Assembly: GCF_002904335.1 (NCBI RefSeq)
Contig: NZ_PPHF01000155.1
Coordinates: 186,001-250,000, forward strand
Length of the DNA: 64,000 nucleotides
Reading direction: 5' to 3'
Source: Amycolatopsis sp. CA-126428
GTDB taxonomy: Bacteria; Actinomycetota; Actinomycetes; Mycobacteriales; Pseudonocardiaceae
The notes below the pieces were generated by a model. The model was given only the letters and a program-made list of their open reading frames with translations. It did not search any database and was not told where the DNA came from. The position numbers were made by a program, and so were the translations under genes. This document shows, one piece after another, positions 16,664-24,708 of the stretch; the first letter of the stretch is position 1; every line of letters begins with the position of its first letter.

Positions 16664-16674
16664 CGGCGTTCCTC

Positions 16675-17466
16675 TCACGCGTGCGGATCCGGCGGGACCG
16701 ACCGGTTGTTCAGGTCGACGGACAGGAAGATGTCGTTGGCGACGGGGTGGCGCAGCTCCTCGGCGAGCTGGCCGATCAGCCCGGCGGTGCGGGCCAGCAG
16801 CGCGAACCCGCGCAGCAGCTCCAGCGGCAGCCCGAGGTCGGCGAGCGCGGCGCCGCAGACGCCGGCCCCGTTGAGCGGCAGCGTCTTGCCCAGCACCCGC
16901 GGGTGCACCCGGCCGATCGCGGCGAACAGCTCCAGGTGCGGGCCGCGCAGGCCTTCGGCGTCGGCGATGGCGAACAGCCGCGGGGTGCGCGGGTCGCCGT
17001 CCTTGTGCACGTGGTGCCCGAGGCCGGGGACGAACTTGCGCTCCGCACGGCGCTTTTCGACGGTTTCGAGCGCGAGCGCGTCCCAGCCCGCCTGGTCGGT
17101 GGGCGGTTCGACGCCGGTGAGGACGTCGTGCAGGAACCGGCCGCAGTCCTCGGTGACGCCGAGGAACCGTGACCCGCCGCCCAGCAGGCCGGCCGCCAGG
17201 GCACCCTGGACCGAGTCCGGCGCGGACAGGTACGTCAGCCGGGTGACGATCGCGGTCGGGGTGAAGCCGTGGTCGGCCAGCGCGGCCAGCACCGCCTCGA
17301 AGACCCTTGTTTCCCCTTTGGACGGACGTCGTTGCGTCGCCAGCCAGAAGGCGAGCTCGCCGAAACCGACCGTGCCCATGACGTCTTCGGCCAGGTCCTG
17401 CCCGAGCAGGGTGATCTTGTCCTTCGTGGACGCCCCGAGGGCGGTTTCGTAGACCGGGTCAGCCAT
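16675..17466 (-). CDS. Citrate-synthase-fold citryl-CoA lyase-like protein
   Basis: The protein has 263 residues, much shorter than true citrate synthase (about 430), and corresponds to the C-terminal, catalytic half. GLGHHVHKDGDPR carries the conserved His of the citrate-synthase/citryl-CoA-lyase active site. GAALADLGLPLELLRGFALLARTAGLIGQLAEE is the conserved late helix. Such short proteins cleave or form a CoA thioester by Claisen chemistry. It overlaps the CoA-transferase gene by 8 bp, suggesting the transferase makes the acyl-CoA that this lyase then splits. The actual substrate is unknown and need not be citrate. Confidence 0.88.
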   Translation of the reverse strand: MADPVYETALGASTKDKITLLGQDLAEDVMGTVGFGELAFWLATQRRPSKGETRVFEAVLAALADHGFTPTAIVTRLTYLSAPDSVQGALAAGLLGGGSRFLGVTEDCGRFLHDVLTGVEPPTDQAGWDALALETVEKRRAERKFVPGLGHHVHKDGDPRTPRLFAIADAEGLRGPHLELFAAIGRVHPRVLGKTLPLNGAGVCGAALADLGLPLELLRGFALLARTAGLIGQLAEELRHPVANDIFLSVDLNNRSVPPDPHA

Positions 17467-18616
17467 CGGCGGCCTCCGTCAGCCACGCCCGCAGTTCGGC
17501 GCCGTGTTCGTCGAGCTCCGGCGGCGGCAGCCGGTAGCCGGCCGGGGTCGCGGAGAACCGGATGGGGTGGCGGGTCGTCGGGACCGCGCGGTCGCCGGCG
17601 CCGACCTCGACGATTGGGTCGAGGCCGAAGCGTTCGGCCATCGCGAACCCGCCGTCGATCGTGTTGATCGGTCCACACGGGACACCGACCTTCGTCAGCG
17701 CGTCGAACCAGTCCACCGCACCGCGTTTCGCCAGCCGCTCGACCAGGAGCGGCCGGAGCTCTTCGCGGTTCTTCGTGCGGTCGGCGTTGCGGGCGAACCG
17801 CGGGTCGTCCGGGACCTCGGGCAGGTCGAGGACCTCGCACAGCCGGCGGAACTGCCCGTCGTTGGCCGCGGCGACGATCAGGTCGGCGTCGGCGGTCGGC
17901 AGCGGTTCGTAAGGGAACACGCTGGGGTGGGCGTTGCCCATCCGGTACGGCACCACGCCACCGGCGGCGAAGGCCGAGCTGTGGTTGACCAGCCCGGTCA
18001 GCGCCGAGGACAGCAGGTTGACCTCGACGTGCTGGCCCGCGCCGGTCGCGTCGCGGTGGCGCAGCGCGGCCAGGATGCCGATCACCGCGTGGTTGCCCGC
18101 CATGACGTCGAACACCGAGATCCCGGCCCGGTACGGCGGGCCGTCCGGATCGCCGGTCAGGCTCATCAGCCCCGAGATCGCCTGCACCATCAGGTCGTAG
18201 CCCGGCACGTGCGCGCCTTCGCCGGCCCCGAACCCGCTGATCGAGGCGTAGACGCTGCCGGGATTGGCCCGGCGGACCGTCTCGTAGTCCAGGCCGTACT
18301 TGGCCAGCCCGCCGGGCTTGAAGTTCTCGATCAGCACGTCCGCGCGGGCCGCCAGCTCGCGCGCGACGACGGCGTCGGCCTCGTCGCGCAGGTCGAGCGC
18401 GATGGACCGCTTCCCGCGGTTGACGCCGAGGTAGTAGGTCGAGACGTCTCCGCGCACCGGGGGCATCCACGTGCGCGTCTCGTCGCCCTGCGGCCCCTCC
18501 ACCTTGACGACGTCGGCGCCCAGGTCGGCGAGCAGCATCGTGGCGTACGGGCCGGCCAGCACCCGGGAGAAGTCCGCGACCAGCAGCCCGGACAGCGGGC
18601 CGGGGGGTGGTTCCAC
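17459..18616 (-). CDS. Family III (CaiB/BaiF) CoA-transferase
   Basis: The protein has 385 residues from GTG 18616, with GGAGG six bases upstream; a longer in-frame extension lacks a ribosome site. The class III fold is shown by VADFSRVLAGPYATMLLADLGADVVKVE at the N-terminus and by PGYDLMVQAISGLMSLTG, in which the Asp after Tyr is the catalytic residue that forms a mixed anhydride. These enzymes move CoA between carboxylic acids. First gene of an operon with a citryl-CoA-lyase-like protein, an intradiol dioxygenase and a reductase. A TGTCCG/CGGACT inverted repeat stands just upstream. Confidence 0.94.
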   Translation of the reverse strand: MEPPPGPLSGLLVADFSRVLAGPYATMLLADLGADVVKVEGPQGDETRTWMPPVRGDVSTYYLGVNRGKRSIALDLRDEADAVVARELAARADVLIENFKPGGLAKYGLDYETVRRANPGSVYASISGFGAGEGAHVPGYDLMVQAISGLMSLTGDPDGPPYRAGISVFDVMAGNHAVIGILAALRHRDATGAGQHVEVNLLSSALTGLVNHSSAFAAGGVVPYRMGNAHPSVFPYEPLPTADADLIVAAANDGQFRRLCEVLDLPEVPDDPRFARNADRTKNREELRPLLVERLAKRGAVDWFDALTKVGVPCGPINTIDGGFAMAERFGLDPIVEVGAGDRAVPTTRHPIRFSATPAGYRLPPPELDEHGAELRAWLTEAADG

Positions 18617-18632
18617 GCGACGCCTCCACTCC

Positions 18633-18649
18633 TGTCCGTCTGTCGGACT
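18633..18649. promoter_or_regulatory. Putative IclR operator before the CoA-transferase operon
   Basis: TGTCCG-TCTGT-CGGACT is an inverted repeat with 6-bp arms (last base mismatched) and a 5-bp spacer, 17 bp upstream of the CoA-transferase start. The same element with the perfect arm CGGACA occurs before the amidohydrolase gene. A third half site, TGTCCG, follows at 18652. The IclR gene lying between the two sites is the obvious candidate binder. Confidence 0.6.
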
Positions 18650-18717
18650 GTTGTCCGCCAGTCTGCGACAGGGCTGGGTCCCGGTCAAGGCGCCGGTCAT
18701 GAGCCTGCCGCGGCCGT

Positions 18718-18759
18718 CGTGAGTGGTAAGGCGGCTTCTAACCCGCCTTACCACTCACG
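18718..18759. terminator. Perfect 17-bp hairpin at the end of the IclR gene
   Basis: Arms at 18718-18734 and 18743-18759 are perfectly complementary and enclose an 8-base loop. The stop codon of the IclR gene (18738-18740) lies in the loop. It sits between the IclR gene and the downstream CoA-transferase promoter, both read leftwards, so it would stop IclR transcripts before the operon. Confidence 0.8.
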
Positions 18760-19550
18760 ACCGCGTGGGGGACGGCGTCGAGGCGGGCGAAGTCCGCGCT
18801 GATCTCGCCGGCGGTCTGCAGCAGCAGCGGCAGGTGGTGCTCCAGCAGCTTCTCGACCGGGGTCTCGGCGGCGTGGCAGTTGACGTTGACCCCGGCGATC
18901 ACCCGCCCGGACCCGTCGCGCAGCGGCGCGGCCACCGACCGGATGCCCAGCGCGAGCTGCTCGTCGGTGAGCGCCCAGCCGCGGGCGCGGACCTCGCGCA
19001 GTTCGGCGTCGCGCTCGGCGCGCTCCGGCTGCCAGCGCGGCACCAGCCCCGACCGGGTCGGTTCCGCGAGCACCGCCTCCAGCTCCTCCGGCGGCAGCGC
19101 CGCCAGCTGGACCTTGCCCAATGACGTCGGCAGCGCCGGGAACCGGGTACCGATCTGCACGCTCAGGCCGACGATCTTCGGCACCGCGACCCGGGCGACG
19201 TAAACGATGTCCGAGCCGTCGAGCTGGGCGATCGAACACGACTCGTTCGTGCGGGCGACCAGGCGCTCCAGGTGCGGCCGGGCGACGTCCCACAGGCCCA
19301 TCGAGCGCACGTAGGCGACGCCGAGGTCGAGCACGCGCGGGGTCAGGGCGTAGCCGCGCCCGTCGGTGCGGACGTAGCCGAGTTCTTCGAGGGTGAGCAG
19401 GATCCGGCGGGCGGTCGGGCGGGCCAGCCCGGTGGCGGTGGCCACCTCGGCGAGCGTCATCTCCGGCCGGTGCGGCCCGAACGCCGTGATCACTTCGAGC
19501 CCGCGCGCCAGCGCTTCGATGAAATCGGGACCGGTTCCCTCGCGTGGCAT
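18738..19550 (-). CDS. IclR family transcriptional regulator
   Basis: The protein has 270 residues from ATG 19550, preceded by GGGAGGTGG. The winged HTH is at residues about 10-70 (LAEVATATGLARPTARRILLTLEELGYV). The IclR effector domain spans about 85-260, with the typical CSIAQLDGSDIVYVARV and LPTSLGKVQLAAL segments. Family members respond to aromatic acids or related catabolites. It lies between the CoA-transferase operon and the divergent amidohydrolase gene, and both are preceded by the same TGTCCG-N5-CGGAC element, so it likely regulates both. Confidence 0.93.
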   Translation of the reverse strand: MPREGTGPDFIEALARGLEVITAFGPHRPEMTLAEVATATGLARPTARRILLTLEELGYVRTDGRGYALTPRVLDLGVAYVRSMGLWDVARPHLERLVARTNESCSIAQLDGSDIVYVARVAVPKIVGLSVQIGTRFPALPTSLGKVQLAALPPEELEAVLAEPTRSGLVPRWQPERAERDAELREVRARGWALTDEQLALGIRSVAAPLRDGSGRVIAGVNVNCHAAETPVEKLLEHHLPLLLQTAGEISADFARLDAVPHAVVSGKAG

Positions 19551-19706
19551 GCGCCACCTCCCTCTCCGATGGTCCTGACCGGCGATCTTTCGGGGGTCCG
19601 GGTGGCGGAGCCCCCGGCTCGGAGCGAAGCTCCGGGTGTTACCGCAGCGTAGCCGCGGGGATTGACACCGGCGCGGCACTGGGCAAAGGTGACTTCACCC
19701 ACCGAG

Positions 19707-19723
19707 TGTCCGTGGAGCGGACA
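19707..19723. promoter_or_regulatory. Putative IclR operator before the amidohydrolase gene
   Basis: TGTCCG-TGGAG-CGGACA is a perfect inverted repeat with 6-bp arms and 5-bp spacer, 31 bp upstream of the amidohydrolase ATG and 157 bp upstream of the divergent IclR start. It matches the element at 18633-18649 in arm sequence and spacing. Confidence 0.65.
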
Positions 19724-19754
19724 AGTGTACGCAGTGTTCGTAATGGAGGCAGTC

Positions 19755-21179
19755 ATGTCCGGATCGATCGTCCTGCGGGGTGGCACCGTGCTGACCCTCG
19801 ACGACGCGCGCCGCGTCCTCACCGGCGAAGACGTCCTCGTCGAAGGCGACCGGATCACCGCGATCGGGCCCGCCCTGGAGGTCCCGGCGGGCACGACGGA
19901 GATCGACGCCTCCGGCGGCATCGTCATGCCCGGGATGATCGACACCCACCGCCACCTGTGGCAGACGGCCATGCGCGGCTACGGCGCCGACTGGACGCTG
20001 ACCCAGTACTTCGTCTGGTACTACCTCGAGTGGGGCAAGGTGTTCCGCCCCGAGGACATCTACGCGGGCAACCTGCTCGGCGCGTGGGAAGCCCTGGAAG
20101 CCGGCGTCACGACCACCGTCGACTGGTCCCACGGCCTGCAGACCACCCGGCACGCCGACGCGGCGGCCGACGCGCTCGAAGCCGTGCCCGGCCGGTTCGT
20201 CCTGGCCTACGGCAACATCCAGGACGCCCCGGCGAACTGGACGGGCACGGGGGAGTTCCGCGACTTCGTCTCCCGGCGCACGGGTGGCGACGGTGGCCTC
20301 GAGGACTTCCAGCTCGCCTTCGACGTCACCGGCGACCCGGCGTTCCCCGAGAAGCCGGCCTTCGAAGTGGCCCGTGACCTCGGCGTGCCGGTGACCACGC
20401 ACGCCGGCGTGTGGGGCGCGACCGGCGACGACGGCATCCGGCTGATGTACGACCACGGGTTCATGACCCCCGAGACGATCTACGTCCACGGCGCCTCGCT
20501 GTCGGCCGACTCCTACCACCGCATCGCCGCCACCGGCGGGTCGGTGTCGGTCTCGACCGAGAGCGAGCAGAGCGCCGGCCAGGGCTATCCGCCCACCTGG
20601 GCGCTGCGCCAGTACGGCATCCCGGTGTCGCTGTCGATGGACACCTCGGTGTGGTGGAGCGGCGACCTGTTCTCGGCCATGCGCGCCACCCTGGGCGCCG
20701 ACCGGTCCCGGGAGCACCTGGAGGCCCACGCCAAGGGTGAAACGGTGACGCACGCGGCGTTGCGCGCGGAACAGGTGGTGGAGTGGGCCACCCGCGGCGG
20801 TGCCGCGGCTCTCGGCCGCTCGGACCTGGGCAGCCTGGAGGTCGGCAAGAAGGCCGACGTCGTGCTGCTGAAGAACGACGACTCGCCGGTGTCGTTCCCG
20901 CTGCTGAACCCTTATGGTCACGTGGCGTTCCAGGCCCAGCGCGCCGACGTCCACACCGTGCTGGTCGGCGGCCGGGTGGTCAAGCGCGACGGCAAGCTGG
21001 CCGGCGTCGACCTGCCCGCCGTCCGGCGGCACGTCGAGGGGACGGTGGAGCACCTGCGCGCCCAGCTGGGCGAGGAGGCGTGGCAGCAGGGGATGAACCC
21101 CGACGTCCCGGAGGCGAAGATCCTCGACAACCCGTACACCTACACCGACTACCAGAGCGACACCACCCACGGCGGCTGA
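19755..21179 (+). CDS. Metal-dependent amidohydrolase/deaminase (TRZ/ATZ family)
   Basis: The protein has 474 residues from ATG 19755, with TGGAGG in front. Metal-binding motifs of subtype III amidohydrolases are present: IDTHRHLWQ (HxH), VTTHAGVWG (His), IYVHGASLS (His) and LSMDTSVWW (Asp). The composite beta-sandwich is formed by the N-terminal (VLRGGTVLTLDD) and C-terminal (LEVGKKADVVLLKND) strands. Relatives deaminate or dechlorinate purines, pyrimidines, triazines or related ring amines, e.g. 8-oxoguanine or S-adenosylhomocysteine deaminases. The shared IclR operator suggests it feeds the pathway of the CoA-transferase operon. Confidence 0.93.
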   Translation: MSGSIVLRGGTVLTLDDARRVLTGEDVLVEGDRITAIGPALEVPAGTTEIDASGGIVMPGMIDTHRHLWQTAMRGYGADWTLTQYFVWYYLEWGKVFRPEDIYAGNLLGAWEALEAGVTTTVDWSHGLQTTRHADAAADALEAVPGRFVLAYGNIQDAPANWTGTGEFRDFVSRRTGGDGGLEDFQLAFDVTGDPAFPEKPAFEVARDLGVPVTTHAGVWGATGDDGIRLMYDHGFMTPETIYVHGASLSADSYHRIAATGGSVSVSTESEQSAGQGYPPTWALRQYGIPVSLSMDTSVWWSGDLFSAMRATLGADRSREHLEAHAKGETVTHAALRAEQVVEWATRGGAAALGRSDLGSLEVGKKADVVLLKNDDSPVSFPLLNPYGHVAFQAQRADVHTVLVGGRVVKRDGKLAGVDLPAVRRHVEGTVEHLRAQLGEEAWQQGMNPDVPEAKILDNPYTYTDYQSDTTHGG

Positions 21180-21195
21180 GCTACCGTTTCCCACC

Positions 21196-21699
21196 GTGGC
21201 CCAGGTCTTCGTCCAACCCGCCTACGGCACCGCGGACGCCCGCCGCTACGGCGCGGAAACCCTCGACTTGACCGTGGCCTTCCGCGAGCTCGCCGACCTG
21301 CTCGAGCCCGCGGACCTCGCCCGCCTCGACGCCCTGCACCCGGGCGGCCGGGCCCGGTTCTGGGGCGCGAAGGACAAGTACGACCGCCGGATGGACACCG
21401 TGACCACCGGCGACGTCGTGCTCTTCACCGGCCGCAAGCACGTCCGGGCCGCGGCGGAGGTGGGCCACGGGTTCCGCAACCCCGCCTTCGCGCGCCGCCT
21501 CTGGAACCCGGACCCGGGCAGGTGCCTGTTCAGCAACGTCTACAGCCTGCGCCGCTACCGGCGCGTCGAGCTGCCCTACGAGGCGATCTGGGCGCTGCCC
21601 GGCTTCAACCCCGGCGACAACTTCATGGGCCTGCGGTTCCTGGACGAAGCGAAGTCCGCCGCGGTGCTGGGCCTGCTTTCCGGCGCCTCCGCGCGCTGA
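21196..21699 (+). CDS. Hypothetical protein, possible PUA/EVE-like fold
   Basis: The protein has 167 residues from GTG 21196, starting 16 bp after the amidohydrolase stop and likely co-transcribed. Features are WGAKDKYDRRMDTVTTGDVVLFTGRKHVRAAAEVGHGF, then GRCLFSNVYSLRRY and ALPGFNPGDNFMGLRFL. The GD-W/VLF pattern with many Arg and aromatic residues recalls EVE/PUA-like nucleic-acid modification readers, but I cannot recognise a named family with confidence. No signal peptide or membrane segment. The gene ends against the beta-helix gene with a shared hairpin. Confidence 0.7.
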   Translation: MAQVFVQPAYGTADARRYGAETLDLTVAFRELADLLEPADLARLDALHPGGRARFWGAKDKYDRRMDTVTTGDVVLFTGRKHVRAAAEVGHGFRNPAFARRLWNPDPGRCLFSNVYSLRRYRRVELPYEAIWALPGFNPGDNFMGLRFLDEAKSAAVLGLLSGASAR

Positions 21700-21720
21700 G
21701 CGCGGTGCTCAGCAGCGCGG
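21689..21720. terminator. Bidirectional hairpin between convergent genes
   Basis: A stem of 13 bp with one bulged A (21714) and a 5-base loop (21702-21706) covers the stop codons of both the rightward hypothetical gene and the leftward beta-helix gene. GCTGAGC and GCTCAGC form the top of the stem. Confidence 0.7.
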
Positions 21721-23199
21721 CATCACGTCGTCGAAGGTCGCGCAGTTGTCCTGGTACCAGGGGGTCGACTGCCACTCGTCGGCCGTCAGGATCCGGGACG
21801 TGTCGCCCGGGACGAACTTCCAGGGGCCGTAGTAGGAGTTGCTGAACCAGTAGTTGCCCTGGTCGCGGGTGATGGCGTCCTGGACGACCTTGCCCTGGTA
21901 CGGCGACCAGGACGGGTACGTCCCCCAGTTGGACAGCAGCGCCATCTTGCCGCAGGACCCATTCGTGCAGCCGACGTGGGCCGGGTCGAAGCGGAACGTG
22001 TTGTCGTGCACCTCGACCAGCTGGGTCTTCCAGCGGCAGTCGTCGTACAGCGGCGGCGACGCGATGCCGGGCGCCGAGCACTGCGTCCGGTCGGCGACGA
22101 GCTTGGTGCAGGTGTTGATCGAGGTGTTGGCCGGGCTGTTGCAGAACCGGTCGGCGTTCTCCCAGGCGGTGATGCCGGACCAGTTGTCCTCGAAGGTGTT
22201 GTCGTAGATGTCGATGAGGTGGGTCCGGGCCGGCACCCGCGGCTCGCCGCCCGACTCGGACAGGTAGACGCTCGCCACCGGGAAGTTGTCACCGCGGTCC
22301 GCGCGGCGCTTGCCCGCCACCAGGCTGTTGCGGCGCAGGACGTTGTCGCGGAACACGAGGTTGTAGCTGATCTCGTAGAACAGCGCCTCGGCGTCGTTGT
22401 CCTCGATGAGGTTGTTCTCGACCAGGAAGTCGTTGTTGTCGGTGTCGGCCCAGAGCCCGGCGCCGTGGTTGTGGTGGATCCAGTTCCCGCGGACGTCGGC
22501 CTTGTCGACCACCCAGAACTTGACCCCGCCGCTGCAGCCGCACCCGGGGCTGCGCGTTTCCCAGTCGTCGGTGTTGTTGCCCGAGATTTCGTTGCCTTCG
22601 ATGATCAGCGCGGTGATCGTGCTGTCCGATCGGTAGGCGTTCATGCCGTATTGCCCGTTGTTGCGCAGGCAGCTGTGCCGCACCTCCTGGCGGGCACCGG
22701 CCATGATTCCCGCGCCTTTGTTGTTCTGCACGGTGGTGTTTTCGATGATCCAATGTTCGCCGGAATCGTGGTTCACGACGCCCTGGTCCTGCGGGGCGAC
22801 GAAGTTCTGGATGGTGAGCCCGCGGATGACGACGTCCTTCGCCTGCTGGGTGAAGGCCGCGCGGTTGATGCCCTGGCCGTCGAGCACCGCGCCCGGGGCG
22901 CCGAGGTAGACGTCGCCGTCCTTGGGGATGACCTGGCCGAACGGGTCCGCCGCCAGCAGGTGCGTGCCCGCGGGCAGCCAGAACGTCGTGCCGGGCGGCG
23001 ACTCCTGCGACTTGTGGTAGAGGTCGCCGGGCACCGCGGCGTCGATGGCGACCGCGCCCGCGGGGGCCGTCGTGTTGGCCAGTGGCTGGTGATCGCACAC
23101 CGGCCCGGGCGTCACTTCGGCGGCGGCCACCGCCGGGCCGGGCGACACCACGAACGCGGCCAGCAGAACGACAGCCAGAATGGATCTGATCGGCGACAT
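21709..23199 (-). CDS. Secreted right-handed parallel beta-helix protein
   Basis: The protein has 496 residues. Residues 1-27 are a signal peptide (LAVVLLAAFVVSP core, AVAAA cleavage). Residues about 100-330 show pectate-lyase-like repeats, e.g. VVIRGLTIQNF, WIIENTTVQNNKGAGIM, ALIIEGNEISGNNTDDW, FLVENNLIEDNDAEALF and LVFRDNVLRRNSL, i.e. NxI-N rungs with stacked Asn. Several Cys in the C-terminal part probably pair outside the cell. Such proteins bind or cleave polysaccharides; no lyase catalytic set can be assigned. It stands alone and may be a surface or wall-associated polysaccharide-active protein. Confidence 0.9.
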   Translation of the reverse strand: MSPIRSILAVVLLAAFVVSPGPAVAAAEVTPGPVCDHQPLANTTAPAGAVAIDAAVPGDLYHKSQESPPGTTFWLPAGTHLLAADPFGQVIPKDGDVYLGAPGAVLDGQGINRAAFTQQAKDVVIRGLTIQNFVAPQDQGVVNHDSGEHWIIENTTVQNNKGAGIMAGARQEVRHSCLRNNGQYGMNAYRSDSTITALIIEGNEISGNNTDDWETRSPGCGCSGGVKFWVVDKADVRGNWIHHNHGAGLWADTDNNDFLVENNLIEDNDAEALFYEISYNLVFRDNVLRRNSLVAGKRRADRGDNFPVASVYLSESGGEPRVPARTHLIDIYDNTFEDNWSGITAWENADRFCNSPANTSINTCTKLVADRTQCSAPGIASPPLYDDCRWKTQLVEVHDNTFRFDPAHVGCTNGSCGKMALLSNWGTYPSWSPYQGKVVQDAITRDQGNYWFSNSYYGPWKFVPGDTSRILTADEWQSTPWYQDNCATFDDVMPRC

Positions 23200-23821
23200 G
23201 CCGTGAACCTACGCAATTGACCGCGCAACGGCTTGGGCCGAACGAGTCCATTCCTGCGCTTTTCGGGTGTACCAGGTACCGAAAAAACCAGTGATTACTC
23301 CACGACTGTGAATACCGTGGGAACAATCGGTGGACGGTTCTGTTACCGTGGCCCGGCGGCGGCTCGTGGCCGGAATTCGCCGCCGATGCGGCGCTCGGGA
23401 CACCCATCCGGCCCTCCGCGGGTGGGCCGCCTGCCGCGCTCCGGGCGCCCGCCCGGCCGAGCGCGGCCGCGGGCGACCGGCCGACGGCGGCCGCGGTGGC
23501 CCCCGCCGTGCCCGCCGAGCCGTCCCGTCCCGTCCGGGGACCACGGTTCTTTCCGCTAAACCGAGGACTACCTGAGCGAGTGATTTCCCGCCATTCATTC
23601 CGGCCACTCCGGCTGCGGCGAACTAGGCTGGTCCGACCCCATTCCCGGACTGTCCTCCACTCGGTGCGTACCGACGCACCGATCGGGTATTTGCGCAGGT
23701 CAAAGCCGCATCGAGACCCCATGGGGGCGGTAACGTCACCTATCGGACAGAACTTCTGCCCCGGCGTCCGGGCCCCGAATGAAACCCGGTTGCCGCACTC
23801 AGGAAGGAACCCCGAAAAATC
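23200..23821. other. 622-bp intergenic region without a supported gene
   Basis: The region lies between the divergent beta-helix gene (leftward) and the His/Asp-rich protein gene (rightward). Short open frames here are Arg/Pro-rich or overlap each other and lack ribosome sites. A GC-rich stretch at about 23380-23540 and a CCCCATGGGG palindrome at 23718-23727 were seen. It probably holds two promoters and long leaders, but no specific operator or riboswitch was recognised. Confidence 0.6.
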
Positions 23822-24643
23822 ATGTCCACATTGCGACGACTGGCAGTCGCCGGCGCTTTCGCGTTGCCGCTTTCCCTCGTCATCGCCGGGCCGTCGACGG
23901 CGCAGCCGCTCGGCTGGCCGAACGACTCCTGGAGCGCCGAAAGCTCCAGCAGCTGGGCCGGCATCGGCGGCGCGGGCACGACCGACACCGACGAAGGCAC
24001 GACCTGGTGGGGACACCACTGGTCGGACTCCGACTCGGCCGTGGCCGGCATCGGCGGCGCCTACGTCACGCACAGCGGCGAGTCCGGCGACGACGGCTGG
24101 AACCACGCCTGGCACCACCCGGCGCAGGGCGGCTGGCACGACGGGGACGACGACTGCGACTACGACGGCGACGACGGCGGCCACCACCACTACGTCAACG
24201 GCGACTACGACCACGACGTGACCGAGCACCACCACGTCATGAGCCACCCCGACCCGGTGGACCAGGAGCCGGCCGGCTACGTCGTCCACCCGGTCTACGC
24301 CGCCGACGACAACGACGATGACGCCGACGACGTGGGCTACTACGCCGAGCAGCACTCGGCCGGGGCGGACGGCGCCACCTCGGCGCACGTCGTCAGCCAC
24401 GCGGGTGAGCACCACGCCACGTACGACGCGGAGAAGTACACGGCCGGCCCGTACGGCGCATCGTCGGAGGGTGCGCACGCGGTGGCCGTGCCGGACTACG
24501 CGGGTTACCACGCCTGGTACACCGCGGCGGGTGTGGGCGGTGCCGCCGCCCACTCGGTCACGGCGGTGGCCGACGCCACGGACGACGACGACGTCTGGGC
24601 CGACCACGACGCGGACAGCGACTTCGACTACGACCGGGGCTGA
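23822..24643 (+). CDS. Secreted His/Asp-rich protein of unknown function
   Basis: The protein has 273 residues. Residues 1-28 are a signal peptide (LAVAGAFALPLSLVIAG core). The mature part is extraordinarily rich in Asp, His, Gly and Tyr (DDDCDYDGDDGGHHHYVNGDYDHD, EHHHVMSHPD, DDNDDDADDV), which suggests binding of divalent metals such as Zn, Ni or Ca. Only one Cys is seen. Two loosely repeated blocks, SAGADGATSAH and TAGPYGASSEGAH, appear in the C-terminal half. No family is recognised. It is upstream of a strong convergent hairpin. It could be an exported metal-sequestering or calcium-dependent surface protein; this is inference from composition only. Confidence 0.75.
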   Translation: MSTLRRLAVAGAFALPLSLVIAGPSTAQPLGWPNDSWSAESSSSWAGIGGAGTTDTDEGTTWWGHHWSDSDSAVAGIGGAYVTHSGESGDDGWNHAWHHPAQGGWHDGDDDCDYDGDDGGHHHYVNGDYDHDVTEHHHVMSHPDPVDQEPAGYVVHPVYAADDNDDDADDVGYYAEQHSAGADGATSAHVVSHAGEHHATYDAEKYTAGPYGASSEGAHAVAVPDYAGYHAWYTAAGVGGAAAHSVTAVADATDDDDVWADHDADSDFDYDRG

Positions 24644-24663
24644 CGCTCCCGATCGCAGCCGAG

Positions 24664-24708
24664 GCTGAGCGAGCCGGGTCCGCACCGCGCGGACCCGGCT
24701 CGCTCAGC
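24664..24708. terminator. Bidirectional terminator with perfect 19-bp arms
   Basis: Arms at 24664-24682 and 24690-24708 are perfectly complementary around a 7-base loop. The right arm includes the stop codon of the leftward membrane-protein gene; the left arm begins 20 bp after the stop of the rightward His/Asp-rich gene. It ends transcription in both directions. Confidence 0.85.

Noticed and set aside
23209-23607. Small leftward ORF in the 23.2-23.8 kb gap
   Set aside because: Arg/Pro-rich translation, no ribosome site, overlapped by equally poor frames on the other strand.
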